From NCBI GenBank assembly GCA_938022295.1, contig CALIDR010000039.1, positions 1 through 9,150 of the forward strand: a stretch of 9,150 bases of DNA, read 5' to 3'. Of this stretch, positions 8,128 through 9,150 are shown in pieces (position 1 is the stretch's first letter; each line of letters opens with the position of its first letter). A model generated the notes under the pieces. The model was not told where the DNA came from and did not search any database. It saw only the letters and a list, made by a program, of their open reading frames with translations. A program made the translations under genes and the position numbers. The stretch is from an uncultured Burkholderiaceae bacterium. Its GTDB lineage: Bacteria; Pseudomonadota; Gammaproteobacteria; Burkholderiales; Burkholderiaceae_C.

Positions 8128-8925
8128 TCAGCCGTCGCGGCGACGCCGGCGAACCCACAAGCCCACCGTCGCCAGACCGGCGAGCATGAGCGCATAGGTA
8201 TGGGGTTCGGGGACCGGCAACGAGGTTCCGCCGGAGGCGCTGGCGCTGGCATAAACAAGGCCGTTAACGGCCTCGCCGGAGAAGTTGCCAAATCCGAGCC
8301 GCAGCAATCCGGCGAAGCTGACCGTTTGTCCGGTGTAGCCGCTGCCGTCCCAGCTGTCGGACGCGTATGCCGACCGGTAGGCGGAGTGATATTCCTGGCT
8401 GTCAATGCCGGGAGAGAGATACGCGGTCATCGAAACCGACGCGTTGGCGTATTCCCGATCGACGCCGTCAAAGCCGATCGTCGTCTTCGCCGTGCCGCTG
8501 GCATCTGCGGTGAAGAGCACTGCAGTCCACGGCGTGATCGTGAAGCTGGCATTCACAGGCGAGCCGTCGGCTGACGCATACACCCATGTTCCGGCCGTCG
8601 GCGAGCGCAGCGAGATCGTCGCCGACCCCCCGCTCGCGCCGGTCGAGGCGCCCGCGCTGGAAAGCCCGGAAGTGGACGAAGCCGCGGTCGAGGCGAAGAA
8701 GCCGGGGGCCCACCGATAGTCCGACGAGCTGCCCAGGCTGGAGGTCGAGACGCTGGACTCGCCGGCGAAAGTGATCGCAGGCGTGATGCCGTCGGTCGGA
8801 TCGAGGTCGAACAACTGCCACGCGAAGTTCGAAAGGCTCGCCGTCGCAGAAACGGCACCCCATGCCGGCGACGCGATCACGAACGGCGCGGCCGCGACAC
8901 CGGCGGCAATCCACCACTTCTTCAT
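8128..8925 (-). CDS. PEP-CTERM sorting-domain protein, exported
   Basis: 265 residues. The N-terminal signal peptide (MKKWWIAAGVAAAPFVIASPAWG) precedes a Ser/Ala/Gly/Thr-rich body with beta-type sequence and few charges. The C-terminus is a textbook PEP-CTERM signal: VPEPHTYALMLAGLATVGLW (238-257) then RRRRRDG, meaning the motif, one membrane helix and a basic tail. In this family the exosortase/EpsH system cuts at the motif and releases the protein to the surface or the exopolysaccharide matrix. The ATG at 8925 is chosen because AGGAGG (8932-8937) lies 6 bases upstream; an ATG at 8931 would touch the ribosome site. The body matches no family I recognise. Third-position GC is visibly lower than in the neighbours, common for these fast-evolving proteins but also compatible with transfer. 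No exosortase is in the window. It has its own terminator and looks monocistronic. Confidence 0.88.
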   Translation of the reverse strand: MKKWWIAAGVAAAPFVIASPAWGAVSATASLSNFAWQLFDLDPTDGITPAITFAGESSVSTSSLGSSSDYRWAPGFFASTAASSTSGLSSAGASTGASGGSATISLRSPTAGTWVYASADGSPVNASFTITPWTAVLFTADASGTAKTTIGFDGVDREYANASVSMTAYLSPGIDSQEYHSAYRSAYASDSWDGSGYTGQTVSFAGLLRLGFGNFSGEAVNGLVYASASASGGTSLPVPEPHTYALMLAGLATVGLWVRRRRRDG

Positions 8926-8931
8926 CGACAT

Positions 8932-8937
8932 CCTCCT
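8932..8937 (-). promoter_or_regulatory. Start-deciding ribosome site of the PEP-CTERM gene
   Basis: A perfect AGGAGG on the minus strand lies 6 bases before the ATG at 8925 and directly abuts the ATG at 8931. Spacing therefore selects 8925. It is among the strongest ribosome sites in the window. Confidence 0.8.
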
Positions 8938-9015
8938 GCGACCAAACCCTGTTGCCCGCAATTTCGCACATCGACCAGCGCTTGGGAAGGGCCGGCGGCA
9001 CCACTCCCGCGCCAA

Positions 9016-9033
9016 CCCCCGCGATCACGGGGG
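9016..9033 (-). terminator. Possible weak terminator after the gene at the right edge
   Basis: CCCCCG and CGGGGG form a 6-bp stem with a 6-base loop, 17 bases past the stop at 9051. Only two T residues follow it on the minus strand. It could end transcription of the partial gene before the PEP-CTERM gene, but the tail is poor. Confidence 0.35.
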
Positions 9034-9050
9034 CGGGACGTGGAGGTCGG

Positions 9051-9150
9051 TCAAGCCGCCAGCGCCGTGAACAGCGGATCGGCCCGCCGCCGCGGCCGGT
9101 AGGGGCTCACCTGCCGGCGGATCGCCGCGATGTGCTCGGGCGTCGTGCCG
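9051..9150 (-). CDS. 3' end of an unidentified protein gene
   Basis: The minus-strand frame entering at 9149 is open for 32 codons to TGA (9053-9051). Third positions are almost all G or C, which supports coding. The visible C-terminus is basic, with IAAIRRQVSPYRPRRRADPL followed by FTALAA. This is not enough to assign a family. It lies upstream of the PEP-CTERM gene on the same strand, 125 bases away, with a possible weak terminator and a separate strong ribosome site between them, so co-transcription is uncertain. Confidence 0.6.
   Translation of the reverse strand, partial: GTTPEHIAAIRRQVSPYRPRRRADPLFTALAA

Noticed and set aside
8258..8273. Perfect 16-bp palindrome AGGCCGTTAACGGCCT
   Set aside because: It is inside the PEP-CTERM coding region, with no second copy or regulatory context seen, so chance is the simplest explanation.
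8926..9015. Longer start for the PEP-CTERM protein
   Set aside because: It would place about 30 basic residues before a clean signal peptide and translate through a perfect AGGAGG ribosome site.
8938..9050. Search for a sigma-54 promoter ahead of the PEP-CTERM gene
   Set aside because: ATTGC and GG elements occur, but none has the required GG-N10-GC spacing.

Overview
The window reads as ordinary chromosome from a very GC-rich betaproteobacterium. It is most likely Burkholderiales, perhaps close to the Rubrivivax/Leptothrix group. The reasons are near-total G/C at third codon positions, the torF-glnK-amtB order beside comM, a split MetH, a Ralstonia-like SAH riboswitch and a PEP-CTERM protein. 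The lineage is an inference from family knowledge.

Layout: (a) 1-92, the 3' end of an unidentified plus-strand gene. (b) 183-2669, a minus-strand nitrogen operon torF-glnK-amtB, ending in an intrinsic terminator (127-156). Its upstream region holds a near-consensus sigma-54 promoter (2708-2723) and two NtrC-type palindromes (2786-2802 and 2814-2830), centred about 97 and 125 bp upstream of the predicted start of transcription. (c) 2936-4462, divergent comM (YifB-family AAA+ ATPase). (d) 4483-7230, convergent with comM: the large subunit of a split cobalamin-dependent methionine synthase, preceded by an SAH riboswitch (about 7302-7395) and a predicted promoter. (e) 7506-8042, a small plus-strand lipoprotein with a degenerate OmpA-like domain. 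(f) 8128-8925, a minus-strand PEP-CTERM protein with a clear terminator. (g) 9051-9150, the 3' end of an unidentified minus-strand gene.

How the parts work together: under nitrogen limitation NtrC and sigma-54 should drive an outer-membrane protein (TorF), the P-II protein and the ammonium channel as one transcript. This links outer-membrane change to ammonium uptake. Separately, accumulated S-adenosylhomocysteine should raise MetH output and so recycle homocysteine to methionine. I found no CRISPR array, tRNA, rRNA or insertion sequence, and no clear new multi-gene system. The best signals are regulatory: the sigma-54/NtrC control region and the SAH riboswitch with a possible competing helix.
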